This document shows, in pieces, positions 13,954 through 20,750 of a stretch of 36,306 nt of DNA; position 1 is the stretch's first letter; every line of letters begins with the position of its first letter. The position numbers and the translations under genes were made by a program. The notes beneath the pieces are model-generated. The model made no database searches and was not told the DNA's origin. It worked only from the letters and a program-made list of their open reading frames with translations. Source of the stretch: Fimbriimonas ginsengisoli (GTDB lineage: Bacteria; Armatimonadota; Fimbriimonadia; Fimbriimonadales; Fimbriimonadaceae); NCBI GenBank assembly GCA_016179045.1, contig JACOSL010000013.1, forward strand, positions 1-36,306, read 5' to 3'.

Positions 13954-14940
13954 ATGGAGTCTGTGAAGGGTCGGCCAAAGGTAAGCGTGGTGGTCGTGAA
14001 CCACAATACGCGGGCGCAACTGCGCCGGTGCCTGCTCTCGATCGAGGACCGCCATGAGGTCATAGTGGTGGACAATGCCTCCACCGACGGCTCCGCCGAG
14101 ATGGTGCGCAAAGAGTTTCCGAAAGCCATAGTCATTGAAAACGAGGAGAACCTCGGCTTCGGGGCCGCGAACAACATCGGCATGGAGCAGGCGCAGGGCG
14201 AGCTAGTGCTGTTCCTCAATAGCGATGCCTACGCCGAGCAAGGCGCGATCGACCGGCTTGCCAACGGGTTCACCGACGCCTCCGTGGTGGCCGCCGGAGG
14301 GCGTTTGCTCAACAAAGACGGCTCCCTCCAGGAATCCTCGACCAACGAGCTCACTCTCTGGACCGTGTTCTGCGAGCAGACCTACCTGGAGCGGCTCTTC
14401 CCGACCTGTCCCTTTCTCAGCCCGTACTGGAACAGCAGGCGGAACGCGCGCTGCGGCCAGGTCGCCCAGGTTATGGGCGCGTGCCTGATGATCGTGCCGA
14501 TCGAGCGGTTCGACGAAAGGTTTTTCCTGTATTGCGAGGACACCGAGCTTTGCAAGCGCCTCTCCGCCAAGGGCCGCATCCTGTACGTGCCCACCGCCCA
14601 CTTCTACCACGAGCTCGGCAGCAGCAGCTCGGCTCAGCGATGGCGGGCGGTCGCCCGATACAACCGGGGCAAAGAGCTGTATTTTCGCATTCATCGAGGC
14701 CTGGTGGCGGCCGCAGCTTGCTGGGTGATGGATCGTTTTGGGGCGTTGCTTCGGTTGGTCGTGTGGTCGTTGGCGACCGCGGCAAGCCTGGGGCTGCGGA
14801 AGCCGTGGCGCGAACGGGTGGGGCTGTTCGCCCGCGTGCTTACCGCCCCCGTCGCCGGCCCTGACGCGCGGCCTGGCGCGAAGCTAACGCCCGGCGACGC
14901 TCAGATTGCTCTCGAAGCGGCGCGGCCGAGCGGAAGGTAG
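13954..14940 (+). CDS. family 2 glycosyltransferase
   Basis: 328 residues. The GT-A fold is clear: VSVVVVNHN near residue 10, DNASTDGS (UDP-sugar pocket), NLGFGAANNIG and the metal-binding FLNSDAY (DxD-like) region. The later EDTELCKRL carries the catalytic-base acidic residues typical of rhamnosyltransferase-like enzymes. The C-terminal quarter is more hydrophobic (ALLRLVVWSLATAASLGL) and may attach to the membrane. It probably adds a sugar to a cell-surface glycan, but no pathway genes adjoin it. The start could also be GTG 13963, which fits the shared -10 box better. Confidence 0.9.
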   Translation: MESVKGRPKVSVVVVNHNTRAQLRRCLLSIEDRHEVIVVDNASTDGSAEMVRKEFPKAIVIENEENLGFGAANNIGMEQAQGELVLFLNSDAYAEQGAIDRLANGFTDASVVAAGGRLLNKDGSLQESSTNELTLWTVFCEQTYLERLFPTCPFLSPYWNSRRNARCGQVAQVMGACLMIVPIERFDERFFLYCEDTELCKRLSAKGRILYVPTAHFYHELGSSSSAQRWRAVARYNRGKELYFRIHRGLVAAAACWVMDRFGALLRLVVWSLATAASLGLRKPWRERVGLFARVLTAPVAGPDARPGAKLTPGDAQIALEAARPSGR

Positions 14941-14943
14941 GCT
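14938..14943 (+). promoter_or_regulatory. -10 box of the DinB-like gene
   Basis: TAGGCT, formed partly by the stop codon of the glycosyltransferase gene, with 6 nt before the ATG at 14950. No Shine-Dalgarno is visible. It may give an independent leaderless transcript in addition to read-through. Confidence 0.4.
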
Positions 14944-14949
14944 CGCCCC

Positions 14950-15486
14950 ATGGCGAGCAAGCTCTACGACGTTGCCCCCCTCGCGGGTCTGGACCCCGCC
15001 TACGGACTGATGGGCGCGATGCTCGAAGACGGCACGCGCGAGTGGTTGGAGGAAGCCGGGCGCATACCCGCCGAAGCCATCGGCTGGCAGCCTACGCCGG
15101 GCGGGCACAGCATCGGCGCGGTCATGCTGCACATCATCGACGTCGAGGCGTACTGGATCGAGCAGGTGTCGCTCGGGCGCGAGCTTTCGCCCGAGGAGCT
15201 TCGCGAGCTTATGAGCGAGGAGACCAAGCAGTACCAGGGGCAATGGCCGGCTCCGCCGCCCAAGCCGTGGTCGTGGTATGTGCAACTCCAGCAGCGCTAC
15301 CGTCGGCGCACGATGGAGAGCCTGAAATCGCTCGGCGATCCCGCGAGCGTCGTCCACGGCAAGAGCTCGCCGACCGGGTTCACGCTGCGCTGGATTCTCA
15401 GCCACGTGGTGCAGCACGAGGCTTACCACGGCGGCCAGATCGTTCTGCTGAAGGCGCTTTGGGAGCAGCGAGGCGGCGGCGGTTAG
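14950..15486 (+). CDS. DinB/YfiT-like putative metalloenzyme
   Basis: 178 residues with the DinB four-helix bundle pattern. A His in the second helix (VMLHIIDVEAYW) and the HVVQHEAYHGGQI motif near the C terminus would supply the three metal ligands common to this superfamily. Members include thiol transferases and other metal-dependent enzymes, as well as damage-inducible proteins whose reactions are unknown. The central segment (SPEELRELMSEETKQYQGQWP, then PPKPWSWYVQLQQ) is Trp-rich. The gene follows the glycosyltransferase by 9 nt. Nothing here fixes its substrate. Confidence 0.88.
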   Translation: MASKLYDVAPLAGLDPAYGLMGAMLEDGTREWLEEAGRIPAEAIGWQPTPGGHSIGAVMLHIIDVEAYWIEQVSLGRELSPEELRELMSEETKQYQGQWPAPPPKPWSWYVQLQQRYRRRTMESLKSLGDPASVVHGKSSPTGFTLRWILSHVVQHEAYHGGQIVLLKALWEQRGGGG

Positions 15487-15521
15487 CCTGCAGCAGACGC
15501 ACGCTATGGCGGGAACTTCGT

Positions 15522-15551
15522 AGCCTCGGCACCCAGGGCGTCGCCGAGGCT
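15522..15551. repeat. hairpin repeat at the left border of the AbiTii cassette
   Basis: AGCCTCGGC, 12-nt loop, GCCGAGGCT: a perfect 9-bp stem. Its left arm plus loop (AGCCTCGGCACCCAGG) is nearly the reverse complement of CCTGAGTGCCGAGGCT at 17136-17151, on the other side of the two-gene cassette. A related copy lies at 27103-27132. The rest of 15487-15646 shows no gene. Confidence 0.7.
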
Positions 15552-15646
15552 TTGAAAAATTTGCGCAGCTTCTACAACGAGCATTAGTCGCTCGGGCTAC
15601 CGCCTCACGCGTGGGTGACCATTTCAACATCCGGGGAGGACTCCTG

Positions 15647-16486
15647 TTAGGATGTCTTCATCAGCGGGGGCATATCCTGCCAAATCAGGTCGCGCTGGGC
15701 AATTGTGAGTTCAATGACCTGCTTGCCGAGTATCCATGAATGCATCTCACTCAGCATCTTGTCCTCGATCGCCGAGAGGATGCGCATTGGGACCGCAACC
15801 GAAATCTTCTCAATGGCAGACAGCTCATCCTCGCTTAAGACGAGCAGCAATAATGGCCGGCGGTCGAATGGTTTGCCGTCGACGAACTTGTTCCACTCAG
15901 GAATGCGGTCATGTTTATCGATGGACTGGCAGAGTTTGGAAATTATGCCGAAGCCAAGAGCTTGATGAACAAAGAACATTAGCCAGAGCCGCTCGCCCAG
16001 CAGCGGCCGTGACTCCTCGATTCCTCTGCGGAAGCCGAGTAGTCTTTCTGTGAGGTCCTTCTCGCTTGAGGTCGGCACGAATTCGGCCAGTCTAGTCTTG
16101 GAGACAGACTTTCCAACATACTCGGTAGGCACCATGAGGTGGTAGACGTACATTTCACGCCAGAAGAACTCTCGAGATTTGACGATGCTGGACCAGAGCG
16201 CCAAGATGGCTTCGAGACGCTTGTCCTGCGAGCTGGAGTAACCAGCCGCAACGAGGCCTAAGAGGTCCCTGTCGTGCGCCAAATGAGCCTTCACATAATC
16301 GCGGCCGAGCTCGAGTTCGCTCTTGAGGAACTCGACGTTACGCGCGTAGAGGGAGTGGGTAGCCTGCTCGATCTGTTTTTGTGCCACCGGAAGCAGGACC
16401 TTGAAGACAGCCCAAGCTACAAGACCGAGCGGGGCCAGCGACAACACAAGCACTTGGAGAACGGAGATGAGGGCGTTCAGGAGCAT
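15647..16486 (-). CDS. membrane-anchored protein of unknown family, partner of the AbiTii protein
   Basis: 279 residues. One strong hydrophobic segment at the N terminus (about 5-32, LISVLQVLVLSLAPLGLVAW and onward) anchors a mostly helical, charged soluble domain. Residues 35-75 look like a coiled coil or amphipathic helix (KQIEQATHSLYARNVEFLKS). I recognise no catalytic motif. The ATG shares a base with the stop of the AbiTii gene (TAATG), so the two are translated together and probably work together. Base composition is about 52% GC by spot counts, clearly below the genes on either side, suggesting acquisition. It may be the membrane effector of a defence pair, but that is inference from the neighbour. 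Confidence 0.8.
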   Translation of the reverse strand: MLLNALISVLQVLVLSLAPLGLVAWAVFKVLLPVAQKQIEQATHSLYARNVEFLKSELELGRDYVKAHLAHDRDLLGLVAAGYSSSQDKRLEAILALWSSIVKSREFFWREMYVYHLMVPTEYVGKSVSKTRLAEFVPTSSEKDLTERLLGFRRGIEESRPLLGERLWLMFFVHQALGFGIISKLCQSIDKHDRIPEWNKFVDGKPFDRRPLLLLVLSEDELSAIEKISVAVPMRILSAIEDKMLSEMHSWILGKQVIELTIAQRDLIWQDMPPLMKTS

Positions 16487-17097
16487 TATTGGTCCATGCC
16501 ATACAGGGTCTTCTTGACCAGATCTTCGACCGCGTCAGCGGTGCTTCCCTTACGCGGTTGGTCGTCGGCCAGGGATGATTCAAGGTCAAGGGTTAGGGTC
16601 AGGATTCGGGTCCGGATGGCATCTACTAGGCCCTCAACGGAGCCTCGCGGAATCTCATACCATGCAGCAACGCAGTTCATTTCCTGCAACACGTTTCCCA
16701 AATGCAGTGGAAGATCCCCACCAGGCATCATGAAAGATGACGCGTCCCCCTCCAGAAGTTGCTCTAGCTCTCTGATGGGGCCACGGACGTGAAGCTCCTT
16801 GGCTGCCACCCGAAGCTGTTCGGGCAGCGCGCCTGGCGGCACGGTGAAGTTGTTGACTTGGCGACCGAACCACCCGACGAAATGGCCCTTGACCTGCGAC
16901 CCGAACTTACGATAATCAGGTAGAGCGTCGTCTGGTCCGTAGCCACTCAGCTCGCTCTCTACCCAGGCGCGAATAGAGGCGTTTTGAAGGCGCGTCGCTA
17001 GGATGAGGCATCGCCGAAGGAGATTGGTCGCCGACTCGTTCTTATCGATTGCAGCATTTTGTATGTCTTGCAGTAGCTTCATGCGATTTTCTTTCAT
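16486..17097 (-). CDS. AbiTii-domain protein (abortive-infection family)
   Basis: 203 residues. The N-terminal 75 residues match the AbiTii domain pattern: LLQDIQNAAIDKNESATNLL, RRCLILATRL, RAWVESELSGYG (44-54) and LPDYRKFGSQVKGHF (59-73). The family takes its name from an abortive-infection protein, and the domain occurs beside diverse partners. The remainder has IRELEQLLEG and a helical C-terminal part without a family I know. Translation could start at 17097, with TATAAG 7 nt upstream and no Shine-Dalgarno, or at the sixth codon (MKLLQDI), where family members usually begin. The gene is lower in GC than its surroundings and overlaps the membrane-protein gene by one base. Confidence 0.8.
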   Translation of the reverse strand: MKENRMKLLQDIQNAAIDKNESATNLLRRCLILATRLQNASIRAWVESELSGYGPDDALPDYRKFGSQVKGHFVGWFGRQVNNFTVPPGALPEQLRVAAKELHVRGPIRELEQLLEGDASSFMMPGGDLPLHLGNVLQEMNCVAAWYEIPRGSVEGLVDAIRTRILTLTLDLESSLADDQPRKGSTADAVEDLVKKTLYGMDQ

Positions 17098-17104
17098 GGG
17101 CGAG

Positions 17105-17110
17105 CTTATA
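17105..17110 (-). promoter_or_regulatory. -10 box of the AbiTii cassette
   Basis: TATAAG on the minus strand, with 7 nt to the ATG at 17097. It fits the leaderless pattern but lacks the final T of the usual hexamer. No operator-like palindrome was noticed beside it. Confidence 0.4.
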
Positions 17111-17135
17111 GTCGAATCTCATTTCATGCCCGACA

Positions 17136-17151
17136 CCTGAGTGCCGAGGCT
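17136..17151. repeat. inverted copy of the border repeat, right side of the AbiTii cassette
   Basis: CCTGAGTGCCGAGGCT matches the reverse complement of AGCCTCGGCACCCAGG at 15522-15537 with one difference. It is also close to CCTGGGTGCCGAGGCT at 27115-27130. It lies just upstream of the cassette promoter. The hairpin partner arm seen in the other copies is degenerate here (CATGCCCGACA). Confidence 0.65.
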
Positions 17152-17223
17152 CTATGTCCTATCCCACGCTTTGACTATACACCTCGTTCGACGGTCGCGC
17201 GACCATCTATCGGCCCCTTCCGA

Positions 17224-17381
17224 TGCAACCTCCGCCTGCGGCGGAGCGCCACTCCCCGGTTCGGCTTCTTCCTCACCGACCCCCGCCGTGAGGCAGGGGT
17301 GATGCTATTTTCTTCGGGTCGCTCGTGCCCTCCGGGCCCTCGCTCGCCGATTTCTTTCGGGACGCCGTCCATGGCGTCCCC
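17224..17381 (+). repeat. multi-hairpin intergenic element, copy B
   Basis: Same order of parts as copies A and C: CTCCGCC, TGC, GGCGGAG; then ACCCCCGCC, GTGA, GGCAGGGGT; then a stem between GGTCGCTCG and CTCGCTCGCC; then GGGACGCCgtccatGGCGTCCC at the end. It fills the gap between the AbiTii cassette and the GNAT gene. The rest of 17098-17493 shows no gene. Around 17418-17460 a short phrase (ATCGTTCGACCATCG, CACTGTTGGACCATCG) is loosely repeated. Confidence 0.8.
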
Positions 17382-17493
17382 TTGATGAAGTAGGTAGGTC
17401 GCTGCGTCTTCCGAGCCATCGTTCGACCATCGTCAGACCACTGTTGGACCATCGTTAGACGGCGTCGTCCAGTGCAGGCCGAGGCACGGGCGC

Positions 17494-18249
17494 CTAGCCC
17501 GGCCCGCTGTAGTTGACTCGCGTGGCCACCGCCCGAAAGCCGAGCCGCTCGTACACCGCCTTCGCGGTGTCGTCACCCGCAGAGAGCCAAGCGATTTCGC
17601 CCCCATCGGCGAAGAACTTCTCAAGCAGGAAGGTGCTCACGGACGAGGCAACCCCAAGGCGGCGAAACGCATCGAGGGTGCCAATGCCGGCGAGTTCGCA
17701 CACCCCGTCGAACGGATTGATGCACCCGACACCGGCGGCTGCGCCGCCGATCGACCCCACCGCCATCACCCAAACCCCTTTGGCGATGGAATCGCGCGTG
17801 CCCTGCACCCGCCCCGCAGCGATCTCCTGAGAAGGCATCCCAAACGGGGAGTCGGCTATACGCAGGAAGGTTTCGACATCACCGTCCGCCGCCAAAAGCT
17901 CCACCGACACCTCGGGCGATCGTCTGGGTTGGAAGCCCGCCGCAAGGCACACCATCGTCGGTTGCTCCGCCTCCAGTTCGAATCCGGCTGCCACCAGCGC
18001 AGGCGGCAAGCCGGGCCAGAGCTCAAGAGTGAATTCGAGCCGAGGTCGGCGACGCTTGGCCTCAAACGCCTCGATCATTGCCCTAACTGACCCCAAATCG
18101 AAGCCATCCCGAGTGGGAACCGCATAGTTGGACCAAATCATGTCGCTCGACCGGTTCAGCAGCAGCCGGAACGGCCCGCAATCGATGCACTCGCGATCCC
18201 GCGCCAGCGAGCCGATCAGCGCCCGCTCGAGCCGGCGCAAAACCGTCAT
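17494..18249 (-). CDS. GNAT-family acetyltransferase
   Basis: 251 residues. The C-terminal half is a GNAT domain: VCELAGIGTLDAFRRLGVAS contains the acetyl-CoA pyrophosphate loop (R.LGVAS for the usual R..G.G/A), and AKAVYERLGFRAVA is the typical closing helix and strand. The N-terminal 110 residues resemble the first lobe of two-lobed GNAT proteins without an obvious CoA site. It would transfer an acetyl group to an amine; the substrate is unknown. The ATG overlaps the phoU stop (ATGA), making it the last gene of the TPR-nadK-oppF-phoU operon. Confidence 0.87.
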   Translation of the reverse strand: MTVLRRLERALIGSLARDRECIDCGPFRLLLNRSSDMIWSNYAVPTRDGFDLGSVRAMIEAFEAKRRRPRLEFTLELWPGLPPALVAAGFELEAEQPTMVCLAAGFQPRRSPEVSVELLAADGDVETFLRIADSPFGMPSQEIAAGRVQGTRDSIAKGVWVMAVGSIGGAAAGVGCINPFDGVCELAGIGTLDAFRRLGVASSVSTFLLEKFFADGGEIAWLSAGDDTAKAVYERLGFRAVATRVNYSGPG

Positions 18250-18944
18250 CCGTGGGGCTCGGCCGATTGGTGCAAAATCGAAAGCTGCTCGAGGCGCCCG
18301 GTAACCATGAACGCGACCCGCTCCGCGATGTTGACCGCATGGTCGGCGATGCGCTCGACATGGTGGATCGCAAGCAGGAGCCAGCTGTCGGCGACCACGA
18401 GGTCCGGGTTGGCGCGCATGTTGGCGTGAAGTTGCCCCCGCAGGTCGCGGTAGAGGGCGTCCACCTCGTCGTCCTGCTCGATCACGCGCTGGACGAGGCC
18501 GAGATCGTGCTTCACGAACGCCTCGATCGCCACTCGCAGCATCGAGCGCGCCACCCCCGCGATCCGGGGCACGTCGATGACGCTCGTCTTGCCGAATTCG
18601 GCTTCGATCTTCATCGAGATCTTCGCGATGTCAACTGCGAGGTCGCCGATGCGCTCGATATCCACGATCATGCGCAAAGCGGTGCCGATCAGCCGAAAGT
18701 CGCCCGCGATCGGCTGTTGCAGGGCGAGGAGCCGGAGACAGCGGGATTCGATCGCGATGTCCGCCTCGTCGATTTCGTCATCGCGGTGAATGACTTCCAT
18801 CGCTTTGGCCTTGTCGAGCCGCACGAGGGCCTCGACAGCAAGGCCGACCATCGATTCGGCGCGGCTCGCCATATCGAGCAGATCGTGCCCGAGAGCCTGA
18901 ATCTCTTCGGCATAAGCGTGTCGGGCAAACCCCGGGTTCTCCAT
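18246..18944 (-). CDS. phoU: PhoU-type phosphate signalling regulator
   Basis: 232 residues from the ATG at 18944, one base after the ABC-ATPase stop (TGACATG). A start 12 codons earlier would run into that gene and is rejected. Two repeats of a three-helix PhoU bundle are visible, each with an acidic metal-binding motif: RDDEIDEADI then DIERIGDLAVDIAKI, and EQDDEVDALYRDL then HVERIADHAVNIAE. PhoU proteins restrain phosphate uptake and the PhoR sensor when phosphate is plentiful. Unusually, no pst or phoR/phoB gene is nearby; the gene sits between an oligopeptide-type ATPase and a GNAT gene. Confidence 0.94.
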   Translation of the reverse strand: MENPGFARHAYAEEIQALGHDLLDMASRAESMVGLAVEALVRLDKAKAMEVIHRDDEIDEADIAIESRCLRLLALQQPIAGDFRLIGTALRMIVDIERIGDLAVDIAKISMKIEAEFGKTSVIDVPRIAGVARSMLRVAIEAFVKHDLGLVQRVIEQDDEVDALYRDLRGQLHANMRANPDLVVADSWLLLAIHHVERIADHAVNIAERVAFMVTGRLEQLSILHQSAEPHG

Positions 18945-18945
18945 G

Positions 18946-19890
18946 TCAGTCAGCCGCGGGCGTGGCGGCCTCGGTCCCAAGCGGAAAATGGCAATAGACC
19001 GCGCGCGCGCCCGTCTCCGTTCTACCCGGGTCTTGTTCGATGCACTGCGGCTGGGCTCGGGGGCATCTGCCTGCGAACCGACAGCCCGGAAAACGAGTTC
19101 TCGGGTCGGGAATCTCGCCGGGGGCGGGCTCGGGCAGGTGCATCAGCCGTTCCAGGGTGGGCGCCGAATCCAGCAGCGCTCTGGTGTAAGGGTGCTGGGG
19201 CGAGGCGAAGATCGCCTCGGTCGGCCCTTCTTCCACGATCCGTCCCAAATACATAACCGCAACCCGTTCGGCGAGGAACCGCACGGTGGTGAGGTCGTGC
19301 GATATGTACAGGTAGCTGCACCTGCGGGCTGCCTGCAAGTCTTTGAGCAGATTGAGAATCTGGGCGCGGATGCTGAGATCGAGCGCGGCGGTAGGTTCGT
19401 CGCAAATGACGAGCGGGGGCTTGGTGGCAAGCGCGCGGCCGATCGCCACCCGCTGGCGCTGGCCGCCGCTCAGCTGGTGCGGGTAGCGCGAAACCAACTT
19501 AGGGTCGAGGCCCACCTCCTTGAAGATGGTCTGCGCGTCGCCGGGCGAGCCCACGATGCGCAGCGGCTCGAGCGCGGAGCGGCCGACCGGCCAGCGCGGG
19601 TCGAGGCTGGCGAAGGGGTCTTGCCACACGATGCCGACTCGGCGGGCGATGTCGGGCGGCGTCCGAGTGATCGCCTCGCCCTGAAGCACGATCCGGCCTG
19701 CCTTGAGCGGCTGCAGGCCGAGCACGGCGCGGGCGAGCGTGGTCTTGCCGCAGCCCGATTCGCCAACTACGGCGAGCGTCTCTCCGTCTCCCACGTGCAG
19801 CGAGACGCCATCGACCGCGCGCACCGTGCCGCCAGGCGCGGAAAACTCCACCCGGGCGTCCTCTATGGAAAGGAGGGGCGCCTCGCTCAT
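18946..19890 (-). CDS. oligopeptide/dipeptide ABC transporter ATP-binding protein (OppF/DppF type)
   Basis: 314 residues. Walker A GESGCGKTT (43-51), Q-loop WQDP (89-92), signature LSGGQRQR (140-147), Walker B VICDEPTAAL (161-170) and switch His in YISHDL are all intact. The tail PGCRFAGRCPRAQPQC is the Cys-containing C-terminal extension found in OppD/OppF-type ATPases. It would power import of peptides or a similar solute. No permease or binding-protein gene is in the window, so its partners are elsewhere. The ATG overlaps the nadK stop by 4 nt. Confidence 0.93.
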   Translation of the reverse strand: MSEAPLLSIEDARVEFSAPGGTVRAVDGVSLHVGDGETLAVVGESGCGKTTLARAVLGLQPLKAGRIVLQGEAITRTPPDIARRVGIVWQDPFASLDPRWPVGRSALEPLRIVGSPGDAQTIFKEVGLDPKLVSRYPHQLSGGQRQRVAIGRALATKPPLVICDEPTAALDLSIRAQILNLLKDLQAARRCSYLYISHDLTTVRFLAERVAVMYLGRIVEEGPTEAIFASPQHPYTRALLDSAPTLERLMHLPEPAPGEIPDPRTRFPGCRFAGRCPRAQPQCIEQDPGRTETGARAVYCHFPLGTEAATPAAD

Positions 19891-20747
19891 GCGTCGTCAT
19901 CCTCGATGCCCCGGCTCCAGAGGAGGCGTGTCCCCAGCTTGATGAGGAAATCTTCAGGCTCGACGCTGAGCAGCCGAGTGACCCGCTCGGACCTTCTGAT
20001 TCGCACTTCGTCGCCGCTCAGCAGGTGCACTCGCGATTGGCCATCGACCGAAAGCACGGCCTCGCCCTCGGTTTGGAGCCGGATCACGATCTCCGATTCA
20101 GGCGCAAGCACGAGGGGGCGCGCGCTCAGCGTATGGGGGGCGATGGCGGTGAGCAGAAGGCCCTGCACCCTCGGGTCGACGACCGGCCCCCCTGCTGAGA
20201 GATTGTAGGCGGTCGACCCGGTTGGGGTCGAGACCATGACGCCGTCGGCGGGGTAGCTCGTGAGGAGGCGCCCATCCACCCGCACCTCAAAGCTCATCAT
20301 GCGCACGGTAACCGCGCGTTGAAGCACCGTCTCGTTCAGGGCGTGGATCGTGGCTACCGGCTCGCCGCCGCGCATGAGTTCGGCCCGGATCATCATCCGC
20401 TCCTCGACCGGGGTCTGGCCGTCGAAGAACTGGCTCAGGCATGCCCCAAGCTCCGGGCCCTGGCACTGGGTCACAAAGCCGAACCGCCCGTAATAAACGC
20501 CGAGGATCGGGGTGCCGCGCTCGGAGCACAGATGGGCGGCGCGAATGAGGGTTCCATCTCCCCCGAAGCAAACGACGAGATCGGCATCGGCGAATTGCGC
20601 GGCGGGCACCCCTTCGACGCCAAGCAGCTTGCTCGATTCGTCGTCGGCGGCGCACTCGACGCTGCGCGACGCCAGCCAAGACGACGCCTCCTTGGCCGCA
20701 GCCACGGCGTCCGGGCGGCGGGGGTTGACCAGCAGGTGAATACGCAC
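19887..20747 (-). CDS. nadK: NAD kinase
   Basis: 286 residues, typical length. The enzyme phosphorylates NAD to NADP with ATP or polyphosphate. Conserved motifs are GGDGT (62-66), the ALNE segment (Asn138-Glu139) and STPTGSTAYNLSAGGPVV (173-190), which bind NAD and the phosphate donor. The C-terminal half has the all-beta domain with repeated Val/Ile strands. The start is a GTG 3 nt after the TPR gene stop, indicating coupling in the operon. The family is confident. Confidence 0.96.
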   Translation of the reverse strand: MRIHLLVNPRRPDAVAAAKEASSWLASRSVECAADDESSKLLGVEGVPAAQFADADLVVCFGGDGTLIRAAHLCSERGTPILGVYYGRFGFVTQCQGPELGACLSQFFDGQTPVEERMMIRAELMRGGEPVATIHALNETVLQRAVTVRMMSFEVRVDGRLLTSYPADGVMVSTPTGSTAYNLSAGGPVVDPRVQGLLLTAIAPHTLSARPLVLAPESEIVIRLQTEGEAVLSVDGQSRVHLLSGDEVRIRRSERVTRLLSVEPEDFLIKLGTRLLWSRGIEDDDA

Positions 20748-20750
20748 GGC

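Noticed and set aside
13933-13978. greA start 15 codons upstream (ATG 13978)
   Set aside because: GreA proteins begin near MANE.L.T.EG; the earlier start would add unrelated residues and would lie upstream of the -10 box.
15042-15587. 181-codon frame overlapping the DinB-like gene and ending in the border hairpin
   Set aside because: It runs in a different frame through the DinB-like gene, whose metal-ligand motifs are convincing. Its product is Arg/Ala low-complexity until the last few residues.
18943-20208. 421-codon rightward open frame opposite oppF and nadK
   Set aside because: It is antisense to two genes with complete active-site motifs, and has no ribosome-binding site or recognisable domain.
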